From Candidatus Nanopelagicales bacterium (GTDB lineage Bacteria > Actinomycetota > Actinomycetes > S36-B12 > UBA10799), in NCBI GenBank assembly GCA_030699055.1, contig JAUYKX010000213.1:1-5043 (forward strand): a stretch of 5,043 bases of DNA, given 5' to 3'. Positions 1 to 5,043 of this stretch are shown here, one piece after another. Every line of letters starts with the position of its first letter. Within the stretch, counting starts at the first letter, position 1. The notes under the pieces were generated by a model. It made no database searches. It was not told the origin of the DNA and worked only from the letters and a program-made list of their open reading frames with translations. A program made the translations under genes and the position numbers.

Positions 1-1139
1 TCACCGAATACGGGCTGGTCGCCGAGGAGTACGGCGGCGACACCATGTTCGTTGACGTGTCAGCCAAGCAGGAAATCGGGATCGAGGAGTTGTTGGATGC
101 GGTTCTCCTGACGGCGGACGCCGCTCTGGACCTGCGGGCGAATCCCGATCAGCCGGCGCAGGGCATCGCCATCGAAGCCCACCTGGATCGCGGACGAGGT
201 CCGGTTGCCACGGTGCTCGTGCAGCGGGGCACTCTCCGTCCCGGCGAGTCGATCGTCGCGGGGGAGGCCTTCGGGCGCGTTCGCGCGATGTTGGACGAAC
301 ACGGGGATTCGGTGGATGAGGCCGGTCCGTCGCGCCCCGTGCAGGTGCTGGGCCTGACCTCGGTACCCGGTGCCGGGGATTCGTTCCTGGTCGTCGAGGA
401 AGATCGAACAGCCCGTCAGATCGCCACCACGCGCCAGGCGCGCGAGCGCAACGCGCAACTGGCGACGAGGCGTGGGCGCCGGACGTTGGAGGACTTCCTG
501 AAGTCCATCGAATCCGGTGAGGCGCAGGAGCTGAACCTGATTTTGAAGGGCGATGTTTCCGGCTCGGTTGAGGCCCTGGAAGACGCGCTCGTTCAGATCG
601 ATGTGGGCGAGAACGTTTCCTTGCGGATCATCAGCCGCGGCGTTGGGGCGATCAACAAGAACGACGTGATGCTCGCTTCCGCATCCGATGCCGTCATCAT
701 CGGCTTCAATGTCCGTCCCGAGGGCAAAGTGGGTGAACTGGCCGACGAGGAAGGGGTCGACGTCCGGTTCTATTCGGTGATCTACCAGGCGATCGATGAC
801 ATCGCGGCGGCGCTCCAGGGGATGCTCAAGCCCGAATACGAGGAGATCTCGCTGGGTCGGGCCGAGATCCGGGAGGTGTACCGATCGAGCAAGTTCGGCA
901 ACATCGCCGGCTGTCTGGTGCGCCATGGGGAGATCAAGCGCAACTCCAAGGCTCGACTGATTCGCGACGGGGTCGTGGTGGCCGGTCAGTTGACGGTCAT
1001 GTCCCTGCGTCGGTTCAAGGACGATGCGACGTCTGTGCGTGAAGGATTCGAGTGCGGCATCGGCCTCGGCTCGTTCAACGACATCAAGGTTGATGACGTG
1101 ATCGAGACGTTCGAAATGCGGGAGAAGGCGCGCTCGTGA
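1..1139 (+). CDS. infB: Translation initiation factor IF-2, C-terminal part (5' truncated by window)
   Basis: IF2 is the GTPase that brings fMet-tRNA to the 30S P site and promotes 50S joining. Only the C-terminal 378 residues are present. The first whole codon is at position 3, and the reading frame runs in from outside the window, so the ATG at 45 is internal and not a start. The visible part opens at the end of the G domain with [14 protein letters not shown] and the G5 motif SAK (residues 20-22). It continues through the domain II beta-barrel (about 55-125, [21 protein letters not shown]), a charged linker helix, domain III (about 170-275, [16 protein letters not shown]) and the fMet-tRNA-binding C2 domain (about 285-372, ending [21 protein letters not shown] and [12 protein letters not shown]). 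The P-loop and NKxD motifs lie upstream of the window. The stop TGA at 1137-1139 overlaps the GTG start of rbfA, implying translational coupling. No frameshift or missing block is seen. Identification is essentially certain. Confidence 0.97.
   Translation, partial: TEYGLVAEEYGGDTMFVDVSAKQEIGIEELLDAVLLTADAALDLRANPDQPAQGIAIEAHLDRGRGPVATVLVQRGTLRPGESIVAGEAFGRVRAMLDEHGDSVDEAGPSRPVQVLGLTSVPGAGDSFLVVEEDRTARQIATTRQARERNAQLATRRGRRTLEDFLKSIESGEAQELNLILKGDVSGSVEALEDALVQIDVGENVSLRIISRGVGAINKNDVMLASASDAVIIGFNVRPEGKVGELADEEGVDVRFYSVIYQAIDDIAAALQGMLKPEYEEISLGRAEIREVYRSSKFGNIAGCLVRHGEIKRNSKARLIRDGVVVAGQLTVMSLRRFKDDATSVREGFECGIGLGSFNDIKVDDVIETFEMREKARS
1121..1128 (+). promoter_or_regulatory. Shine-Dalgarno for rbfA
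   Basis: The sequence GGAGAAGG inside the last codons of infB contains GGAG and GAAGG. It ends 7 bases before the GTG at 1136. This spacing is what supports the GTG start that overlaps the infB stop, instead of a later start. Confidence 0.6.
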
Positions 1140-1606
1140 ACACGCCATCGCCGCGGTCGCGTCGGCTGGCGGAGCGGATCCACGTCGTGATCGCGGAGAT
1201 GCTGGAGCGGCGGGTCAAAGATCCCCGACTCGGTTTCGTCACCGTCACCAGCGTGAGAGTGACGAACGACCTGCGGGATGCGACGGTGTATTACACCGTG
1301 TTGGGCGATGACCAACAGTGCGCCGACAGTGCGGTCGCCTTGGAGTCGGCCAAGGGTTTGATGCGTTCCGAGGTTGGTCGTCAAACCGGCGTCAAGTTCA
1401 CGCCGACGCTGTCGTTCGTGGCCGACACCGTGCCCAGTTCGGCGCGGCGGATCGATGATCTGCTGCGTCAGGCCCGGGAGGCCGACGAGCGGGTCCAACA
1501 CCAAGCGGCACAGGCGGCTTTCGCCGGGGACACGAGTCCGTACCGCGACGGTGAGACCACGACATCGGCCGAAAAGGATGACGATCACGAATCAGAGATC
1601 GGCTAG
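1136..1606 (+). CDS. rbfA: 30S ribosome-binding factor RbfA
   Basis: RbfA is a small KH-fold protein that binds the immature 30S subunit near the 16S rRNA 5' domain and helps late maturation. The 156-residue product has the full family pattern. It has a basic N-terminal helix ([16 protein letters not shown], 8-23), then [31 protein letters not shown] (27-57), the KH-type helix region ([16 protein letters not shown], 70-85) and the closing strand and helix ([26 protein letters not shown], 88-113). About 40 residues after that are low-complexity, Ala/Gln-rich and then acidic ([11 protein letters not shown]). Such variable tails are common in RbfA and probably disordered. The start is GTG at 1136, with a good Shine-Dalgarno and a 4-base overlap with infB. 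The next gene begins 8 bases after the stop. Confidence 0.96.
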   Translation: MNTPSPRSRRLAERIHVVIAEMLERRVKDPRLGFVTVTSVRVTNDLRDATVYYTVLGDDQQCADSAVALESAKGLMRSEVGRQTGVKFTPTLSFVADTVPSSARRIDDLLRQAREADERVQHQAAQAAFAGDTSPYRDGETTTSAEKDDDHESEIG

Positions 1607-1614
1607 TTCACCGA

Positions 1615-2658
1615 ATGTGGGATACGAAACCGGGTGAGGCCGACTGGCAGAAGCTGGTGGACCGGATTCTCTCGGCTGACACCATCCTGTTGGTGGCTCA
1701 TGTCGAGCCCGACGGAGACGCCCTCGGTTCGGTTCTCGCGCTCGGGCTCGGCTTGCGGAGCCTGGGTCGACGAGTCGTCGTGTCCTACCCGGAGATGGAA
1801 CTTGTCGCCGGGATTCCACGATTGCCCCGGACCCTTCGGTGGATCCCGGGACAGGATCTGCTGGTGCCACCCGGTGAGGTGCCCGATGACGCTGACCTGG
1901 CGATCTCCTGCGACGCGAGCTCCGAGGACCGGGTTGGCGAACTCATCGGGCCAATGCGGAGTGCCGGGGTGCTCGCCGTCCTGGATCACCATCCGAGCTA
2001 CACGGGCTTCGGCGACCTTTCACTGGTGGATCCGGACGCTCCCGCCGCGGCCGTACTCGTGCTCGAGCTACTCGATCTGCTGGGGGTTGAGCTGACTCGT
2101 GAAATCGCCGAGTGCATTTACGCGGGGGTTAGCACGGACACGGGTTCTTTTCGATTCGGTTCGACCACGGCCGAGACCCACGAGTTGGCCGCCCGATTAC
2201 ACCGCGCCGGCATCGCCCACGACCGGATTTCGGCCGAGCTTTATGACACGCGTTCGCTGGCCGAACAACGCCTGCTCGGCCTGACCCTCCTGCGCGCGAT
2301 GTTGGAGACCGTGGAACTCGACAGCGGCGGGTCGCTGAGATTCGTGTGGAGTCATGTGACCGCGGCTGATCGTGGCGAGCTCGGGCTGGGCACCGAAAGC
2401 GCCGAGCCGTTGATCGGCGTGCTACGTCGGACCATGGAGGCTGACATGGCAGCGGTGATCAAGGAACAGACCGAAGGTGATTGGCGGGTTTCCTTGCGGA
2501 GTCGAGGTGGGATGGACGTCGGTTCCCTCGCCTTCGAGTTGGGTGGCGGCGGACACCGTCTGGCTGCTGGGTACCCGGCCCATGGGGCGCTGGTCGATGT
2601 CGTGGCCGGTCTCCGTGCGGCTCTGACGCGGCGAAGAACTGACGATGTCCCCCACTGA
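1615..2658 (+). CDS. nrnA: DHH/DHHA1 phosphoesterase, NrnA-like (nanoRNase / pAp phosphatase / cyclic-dinucleotide phosphodiesterase)
   Basis: This is a 347-residue DHH-DHHA1 protein, a usual length for bacterial NrnA. The metal-binding motifs are intact: HVEPDGDALGS (H29, D33, D35), SCDASS (D100), the DHH triad 124-126 in VLDHHPSY, and YAGVSTDTGSFRF with D175. The C-terminal DHHA1 domain carries the substrate-binding glycine loop GGGGHRLAAG (310-319). Family members use two Mn ions to degrade 2-5 nt RNAs and to dephosphorylate pAp. The mycobacterial homologue at this same locus also cleaves cyclic dinucleotides, so the substrate here cannot be fixed from sequence. The ATG at 1615 sits 8 bases after rbfA and has no convincing Shine-Dalgarno (nearest purine run AGAGA about 15-20 bases upstream). 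No better start precedes motif I, so coupling to rbfA is likely. The 3' end overlaps truB by 14 bases in another frame. Family call certain; nrnA symbol likely. Confidence 0.93.
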   Translation: MWDTKPGEADWQKLVDRILSADTILLVAHVEPDGDALGSVLALGLGLRSLGRRVVVSYPEMELVAGIPRLPRTLRWIPGQDLLVPPGEVPDDADLAISCDASSEDRVGELIGPMRSAGVLAVLDHHPSYTGFGDLSLVDPDAPAAAVLVLELLDLLGVELTREIAECIYAGVSTDTGSFRFGSTTAETHELAARLHRAGIAHDRISAELYDTRSLAEQRLLGLTLLRAMLETVELDSGGSLRFVWSHVTAADRGELGLGTESAEPLIGVLRRTMEADMAAVIKEQTEGDWRVSLRSRGGMDVGSLAFELGGGGHRLAAGYPAHGALVDVVAGLRAALTRRRTDDVPH

Positions 2659-3565
2659 TGAGCACGGACTTCGATCGGGGTTGGCCATCGTGGACAAGCC
2701 CGCTGGCTGGACTTCCCATGATGTGGTGGGTCGACTTCGACGGTCGCTCAAGCTCCGCCGGGTAGGTCACGCCGGCACGCTTGATCCGATGGCCACAGGG
2801 GTCCTGGTCTGCGCTTTCGGCCGCGGTACGCGATTGCTGGGTCATCTGGCCAAGGGCGACAAGGATTACTCGGCGACGATTCGTCTGGGTTGGTCGACCG
2901 TGACCGATGACGCGACGGGGGAGCCGGTGTCGCGAGCTGATCCGGCTGCGGTGGAGGAGGCCGATGAACATCGGATCAGGTCGGCCATGTCCGGGTTGAG
3001 CGGTGAAATTTGGCAGCGACCCAGTTCCGTCAGCGCGATCAAAGTGGATGGGCGGCGGGCCTACCGGCGGGTTCGGGCAGGTGAGGAGATCGAACTGGCA
3101 GCCCGCCAGGTGACGGTTGCCCGGTTCGAATTGGGAGAGATTCGCCGCGACCAGGGCGTCATCGACTTGGATGTTTCGGTGACCTGCGGTTCCGGAACCT
3201 ATGTCCGAGCCCTGGCCCGGGATCTTGGCGAAGGACTCGGCCTGGGCGGGCATCTCACGGCGCTGCGCCGCACGCGGGTGGGCACTTTCGGTCTGCCGCT
3301 CGCCGTGCAACCGGATGAGGTTGATTCGTCCACCGGTCGCGGAATCGTGAGCATGGAGGATGCGGCTCGTTCGGTGTTCCCGACGTGGACCGTGACCGGG
3401 GATCAGGGGAGAGCAGTCCGCTCCGGCTTTCAAGTCGAGTGGGCGGGTCCCAACGCCGACGATGTGGTTGCGATCTTCGATGAGGCGGGGTCACTGCTGG
3501 CCCTGGCCCGCGAGCTCGAGGGCCGAGCCGCTTACGCCGCGGTCCTGGCCGAACCAAATGGGTAA
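2645..3565 (+). CDS. truB: tRNA pseudouridine(55) synthase TruB
   Basis: TruB converts U55 in the T-loop of elongator tRNAs to pseudouridine. The 306-residue product begins with the TruB N-terminal strand GLAIVDKPAGWTSHDVVGRLRR. It has the catalytic motif VGHAGTLDPMATGVL with nucleophile D47, then KDYSATIRLGWSTVTDDATGE (73-93; Y75 is the conserved active-site Tyr), the PSSVSAIKVDGRRAYRRVRAGE block (126-147), and VTCGSGTYVRALARDLGEGLG (179-199), where R188 sits in the conserved RAL element. Residues about 235-306 form the extra C-terminal domain found in actinobacterial TruB. The start at 2645 lies 14 bases inside nrnA with only a weak GAAG at 2633-2636. The ATG at 2658, overlapping the nrnA stop, is out of frame and not usable. 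All motifs expected for activity are present. Confidence 0.96.
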   Translation: MSPTDEHGLRSGLAIVDKPAGWTSHDVVGRLRRSLKLRRVGHAGTLDPMATGVLVCAFGRGTRLLGHLAKGDKDYSATIRLGWSTVTDDATGEPVSRADPAAVEEADEHRIRSAMSGLSGEIWQRPSSVSAIKVDGRRAYRRVRAGEEIELAARQVTVARFELGEIRRDQGVIDLDVSVTCGSGTYVRALARDLGEGLGLGGHLTALRRTRVGTFGLPLAVQPDEVDSSTGRGIVSMEDAARSVFPTWTVTGDQGRAVRSGFQVEWAGPNADDVVAIFDEAGSLLALARELEGRAAYAAVLAEPNG

Positions 3566-4550
3566 TAGCCTCTCGCGCATGGATGCGCCGAGCCCGTGTG
3601 TCGTGACGATCGGCGTTTTCGACGGTATGCACAAGGGTCACCGGCATTTGGTTCAGACCGCTCGCGAGCGGGCGATGGCGCTGTCCCTGCCGCTGAAGGC
3701 GATCACCTTTGACCCGCATCCGATGGCCGTTGTGGGTCGGGGGGAGCCGCCGCCGTCTCTGGCGCAGTTGGATCACCGCATGGAATTGCTGAAGTCGGCC
3801 GGTGCCGACGACGTTGAAGTGCTCCGATTCGATTCCGAGCTGGCGAAAATGTCTCCTGACGACTTCGCCGCCGACGTGCTAGTTGGGCGATTCGGCGCCC
3901 GGGCGGTGGTGATCGGCCCGGACTTCCGCTTCGGACATCGGGCCGCGGGTGACGTGGTGTCCCTCGCGGCCGCGGGTGAGCGCCTCGGTTTTGAGGTGGT
4001 GGTCGCCTCGCCGGCAGGGGAAGGCGGTCAACACTGGTCGTCTACCTTGTGTCGCGAGCGCATCATCGCTGGTGATGTGCGGGGAGCTGCCGACGTGCTC
4101 GGCCGGCCGTATCGCCTGGTCGGCGAGGTGGTCCGGGGAGCCAGTCGTGGCGCCGATCTTGGGTTTCCAACGGCAAATCTGGCGCTGACCGGCAATCCCG
4201 CCTGGCCTGCTGACGGGGTGTACGCCGGGGTGATGCGAGTAGTTGACGGCACGCCCGGCACGCCGGACTCCGGACCCTGGACCGCGGCGATCTCGGTGGG
4301 AACGAATCCCCAATTCAACGGACAAGATCGGCACGTCGAGGTGCATGCCATCGACCAAACCGGGCTTGATCTGTACGGTCGGCGGGTTGTCGTCGATGTC
4401 ATCGATCGTTTGCGTGATCAACGCGTGTTTTCGGATATCGACCGTCTGGTGGACCAGATGGGGCGGGATGTGGCTCAGTCGCGGGCGTTGGTGGAAGGCG
4501 CACTTGAAGCGGCCGGGCGATCCGGCGGTGAACGGCTGGTACCATCGTGA
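3558..4550 (+). CDS. ribF: Bifunctional riboflavin kinase / FAD synthetase RibF
   Basis: RibF phosphorylates riboflavin to FMN and adenylylates FMN to FAD. With the start at 3558 the protein is 330 residues. The N-terminal FMN adenylyltransferase domain shows TIGVFDGMHKGH (17-28), the nucleotidyltransferase motif, then TFDPHPM (50-56), IGPDFRFGHRAAGD (119-132) and SSTLCRERI (161-169). The C-terminal riboflavin kinase domain shows GASRGADLGFPTANL (194-208, with the PTAN Mg/ATP motif), YAGVM, ISVGTNPQFNG, RHVEVHAID with the catalytic Glu, and DLYGRRVVVDVIDRLRD. The start is uncertain. ATG 3558 overlaps truB by 8 bases; ATG 3579 would give 323 residues (MDAPSPCVVTIG). Neither has a Shine-Dalgarno, so coupling with truB termination is the probable mode. 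An ATG at 3462 is open but adds a Trp/Arg-rich stretch that mirrors the truB frame and is rejected. The N-terminus is shorter than in many RibF proteins, which carry an extra W/I-R-G segment. Confidence 0.94.
   Translation: MGNSLSRMDAPSPCVVTIGVFDGMHKGHRHLVQTARERAMALSLPLKAITFDPHPMAVVGRGEPPPSLAQLDHRMELLKSAGADDVEVLRFDSELAKMSPDDFAADVLVGRFGARAVVIGPDFRFGHRAAGDVVSLAAAGERLGFEVVVASPAGEGGQHWSSTLCRERIIAGDVRGAADVLGRPYRLVGEVVRGASRGADLGFPTANLALTGNPAWPADGVYAGVMRVVDGTPGTPDSGPWTAAISVGTNPQFNGQDRHVEVHAIDQTGLDLYGRRVVVDVIDRLRDQRVFSDIDRLVDQMGRDVAQSRALVEGALEAAGRSGGERLVPS
4537..4545 (+). promoter_or_regulatory. Candidate extended -10 promoter for rpsO
   Basis: TGGTACCAT fits the extended -10 form TGn-TAnnnT, the most informative promoter element in actinobacteria. 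It overlaps the last codons of ribF. Transcription would start around 4551-4553, giving a leader of about 103-105 bases that begins right at the first palindrome of the gap. I see no good -35 hexamer at 16-18 bases upstream, so this rests on the -10 alone. A separate promoter before rpsO is known in other bacteria. Confidence 0.35.
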
Positions 4551-4581
4551 GGTCGATCGACTCCGGTCGACACTTTCAGAC

Positions 4582-4613
4582 GGTCGCGCGGCGGGCGCTG
4601 CGCGATTCGTTTC
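4582..4613 (+). terminator. GC-rich hairpin with weak T-tract: possible terminator or attenuator between ribF and rpsO
   Basis: The stem 4584-4592/4597-4605 is nine pairs long, with eight Watson-Crick pairs and one G-U at 4590/4599, closed by a four-base loop. G-U pairs at 4583/4606 and 4582/4607 could extend it. It is followed by TTCGTTTC, a poor T-tract. It lies 31 bases after the ribF stop. It could end or attenuate the infB-ribF transcript, or be the core hairpin of the rpsO leader; the sequence does not decide between them. Confidence 0.35.
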
Positions 4614-4644
4614 CCATATCTAACCGGGGACTCCCGGGGCGCCC

Positions 4645-4650
4645 GAAGGA
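4645..4650 (+). promoter_or_regulatory. Shine-Dalgarno of rpsO
   Basis: GAAGGA ends 5 bases before the ATG at 4656. It is the clearest ribosome-binding site in the window after that of rbfA, as expected for a highly expressed ribosomal protein gene. Its GGA can be masked by TTTCC at 4610-4614. Confidence 0.75.
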
Positions 4651-4655
4651 AAAGC

Positions 4656-4925
4656 ATGTCGATTGACGCAGCGACCAAGAGCCGACTCATTGCCGAATAC
4701 GCCACATCCGAAGGCGATACGGGCAGCCCGGAAGTGCAGGTTGCCATCCTGTCCAGCCGGATCTCGCAGCTCACCGAGCATTTGAAGACCCACAAACATG
4801 ATCATCACAGTCGTCGTGGATTGCTTCTGCTGGTCGGCAGGCGTCGGCGGCTGCTGAATTACCTGAGCGCAACTGACATCAATCGTTACCGCTCACTGAT
4901 CGAACGGCTCGGCATCCGCCGCTAG
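4656..4925 (+). CDS. rpsO: 30S ribosomal protein S15
   Basis: S15 is a primary binder of the 16S rRNA central domain, at the h20-h21-h22 junction, and contributes to an inter-subunit bridge. The 89-residue length is exactly that of the family. It is all-helical, with the conserved [11 protein letters not shown] (20-30) following the first helix, then [35 protein letters not shown] (36-70), which holds the rRNA-contacting His-Asp-His-His-Ser-Arg block and the Arg-rich helix, and the C-terminal [13 protein letters not shown]. The ATG has a well-placed Shine-Dalgarno. Residues such as the [10 protein letters not shown] run are typical of actinobacterial S15. The gene is separated from ribF by 105 bases, unlike the overlapping genes upstream, which suggests its own expression control. 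In many bacteria pnp follows. Confidence 0.97.
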   Translation: MSIDAATKSRLIAEYATSEGDTGSPEVQVAILSSRISQLTEHLKTHKHDHHSRRGLLLLVGRRRRLLNYLSATDINRYRSLIERLGIRR

Positions 4926-4936
4926 TCGTTACCACC

Positions 4937-4968
4937 CCGGGCGAGCAGGTTCTTTCCGCGCTCGCCGG
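4937..4968 (+). terminator. Inverted repeat after rpsO (terminator-like or RNase III-type processing hairpin)
   Basis: GGCGAGC (4940-4946) pairs perfectly with GCTCGCC (4960-4966) around a 13-base loop. With G4939 bulged, CC(4937-4938) and GG(4967-4968) add two more pairs. The stem starts 12 bases after the rpsO stop. No T-tract follows (TCCTCGG), so classical intrinsic termination is doubtful. In several bacteria a hairpin between rpsO and pnp is cut by RNase III, and this could be its equivalent. Confidence 0.35.
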
Positions 4969-4995
4969 TCCTCGGTAGTGGGATCCGGAACGGGC

Positions 4996-5043
4996 GCCAG
5001 CGGCGCGGCGGTCCGGGACCTTCGATCGAAGGCCGCCGTTGGC
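4996..5043 (+). other. Long inverted repeat at the window edge, enclosing a 14-base palindrome
   Basis: Positions 4996-5005 (GCCAGCGGCG) pair with 5034-5043 (CGCCGTTGGC) over ten pairs, with one G-U. Inside lies the perfect palindrome CCTTCGATCGAAGG (5019-5032), able to form a 5-bp stem with a GATC loop, and next to it GGTC/GACC (5010-5013/5017-5020), which competes for the same CC. The repeat reaches the last base of the window, so its full extent is unknown. No coding sequence is recognisable in 4926-5043. The position fits a leader or intercistronic region before pnp, but that gene is not seen. Confidence 0.35.

Larger units (their letters stand above)
4551..4655 (+). promoter_or_regulatory. 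Structured 5' leader of rpsO (candidate S15 autoregulatory RNA)
   Basis: This is the only sizeable gap between genes before the window end. Three hairpins can be drawn: TCGAC(4557-4561)/GTCGA(4566-4570) with a TCCG loop; a 9-bp stem 4584-4592/4597-4605 with a GGGC loop, extendable by two G-U pairs; and CCGGG(4624-4628)/CCCGG(4633-4637) with a GACT loop. TTTCC(4610-4614) can also pair with GGAAA(4648-4652), which covers part of the Shine-Dalgarno. The GGGC loop can pair with GCCC(4641-4644) next to it. S15 is known to repress its own mRNA through leader structures that differ between bacterial phyla. The pairings are read directly from the sequence; regulation is inferred. Confidence 0.4.

Noticed and set aside
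60..1148. Long antisense open frame opposite infB
   Set aside because: It mirrors infB codons in a GC-rich genome, is rich in His/Arg/Gln, and shows no recognisable domain; infB on the + strand is unmistakable.
986..1588. Antisense open frame across infB and rbfA
   Set aside because: Shadow of the coding strand; no motif and no plausible promoter or ribosome-binding site noticed.
2459..3433. Long antisense open frame opposite nrnA and truB
   Set aside because: It spans two well-identified + strand genes, has shadow-like composition (Arg, His, Pro, Gly), and has no family motif.
3462..3557. N-terminal extension of ribF from an upstream ATG
   Set aside because: The added residues (Trp/Arg/Pro/Ser-rich) are a frame-shifted reading of truB, and the family domain starts well after 3558.
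4243..4623. Alternative + strand open frame across the end of ribF and into the gap
   Set aside because: It overlaps ribF in another frame, lacks any known motif, and its tail runs through the rpsO leader hairpins.
4615..4623. CATATCTAA as a -10 box close to rpsO
   Set aside because: The best hexamer (TATCTA) lacks the final T of TAnnnT and has no -35; the extended -10 at 4537-4545 is a better match.
1..5043. Search for a mobile element, CRISPR array, tRNA or a new defence or biosynthetic system
   Set aside because: No direct repeat arrays, transposase motifs, tRNA-like folds or unfamiliar gene cassettes were seen; coding sequence is contiguous housekeeping genes.

Overview
This window is a stretch of the conserved bacterial translation and ribosome-maturation cluster. 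It reads, all on the + strand: 3' part of infB (IF2), rbfA, a DHH-family phosphoesterase of the NrnA type, truB, ribF, a short non-coding gap, and rpsO (S15), then 118 bases of structured non-coding sequence up to the window edge. The high GC content by eye and the protein details (an S15 with the [20 protein letters not shown] block, an RbfA beginning with an RARRLAxRI-like segment and carrying [16 protein letters not shown], and infB-rbfA-DHH-truB-ribF order) point to an actinobacterium (Actinomycetota). I cannot place it to genus from the sequence alone.

Positions 1-4550 form one tightly packed operon segment. infB and rbfA share a 4-base GTGA overlap. rbfA and nrnA are 8 bases apart. nrnA and truB overlap by 14 bases. 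truB and ribF overlap by about 8 bases if the start at 3558 is used. There is no room for an internal terminator, so translational coupling is likely throughout. Several starts (nrnA, truB, ribF) have weak or no Shine-Dalgarno sequence, which fits coupling.

The non-coding gap 4551-4655 before rpsO is the most interesting part. An extended -10-like motif (TGGTACCAT) lies at the end of ribF. It is followed by a leader with three potential hairpins, a possible loop-to-SD-flank pseudoknot, and a short stem that can pair with the rpsO Shine-Dalgarno. This resembles the general design of S15 autoregulatory leaders, though the central hairpin could instead be a terminator for the upstream operon. 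Downstream of rpsO, 4926-5043 holds two more strong inverted repeats. pnp (polynucleotide phosphorylase) commonly follows rpsO, and these would sit in its leader, but no pnp coding sequence is visible here.

Functionally, the genes cover initiation (IF2), 30S maturation and structure (RbfA, S15), tRNA U55 pseudouridylation (TruB), turnover of nanoRNA, pAp or cyclic dinucleotides (NrnA) and FMN/FAD synthesis (RibF). I see no mobile element, CRISPR array, tRNA or rRNA, and no evidence for a new multi-gene system. The protein-coding content is ordinary housekeeping; the candidates for novelty are RNA-level.
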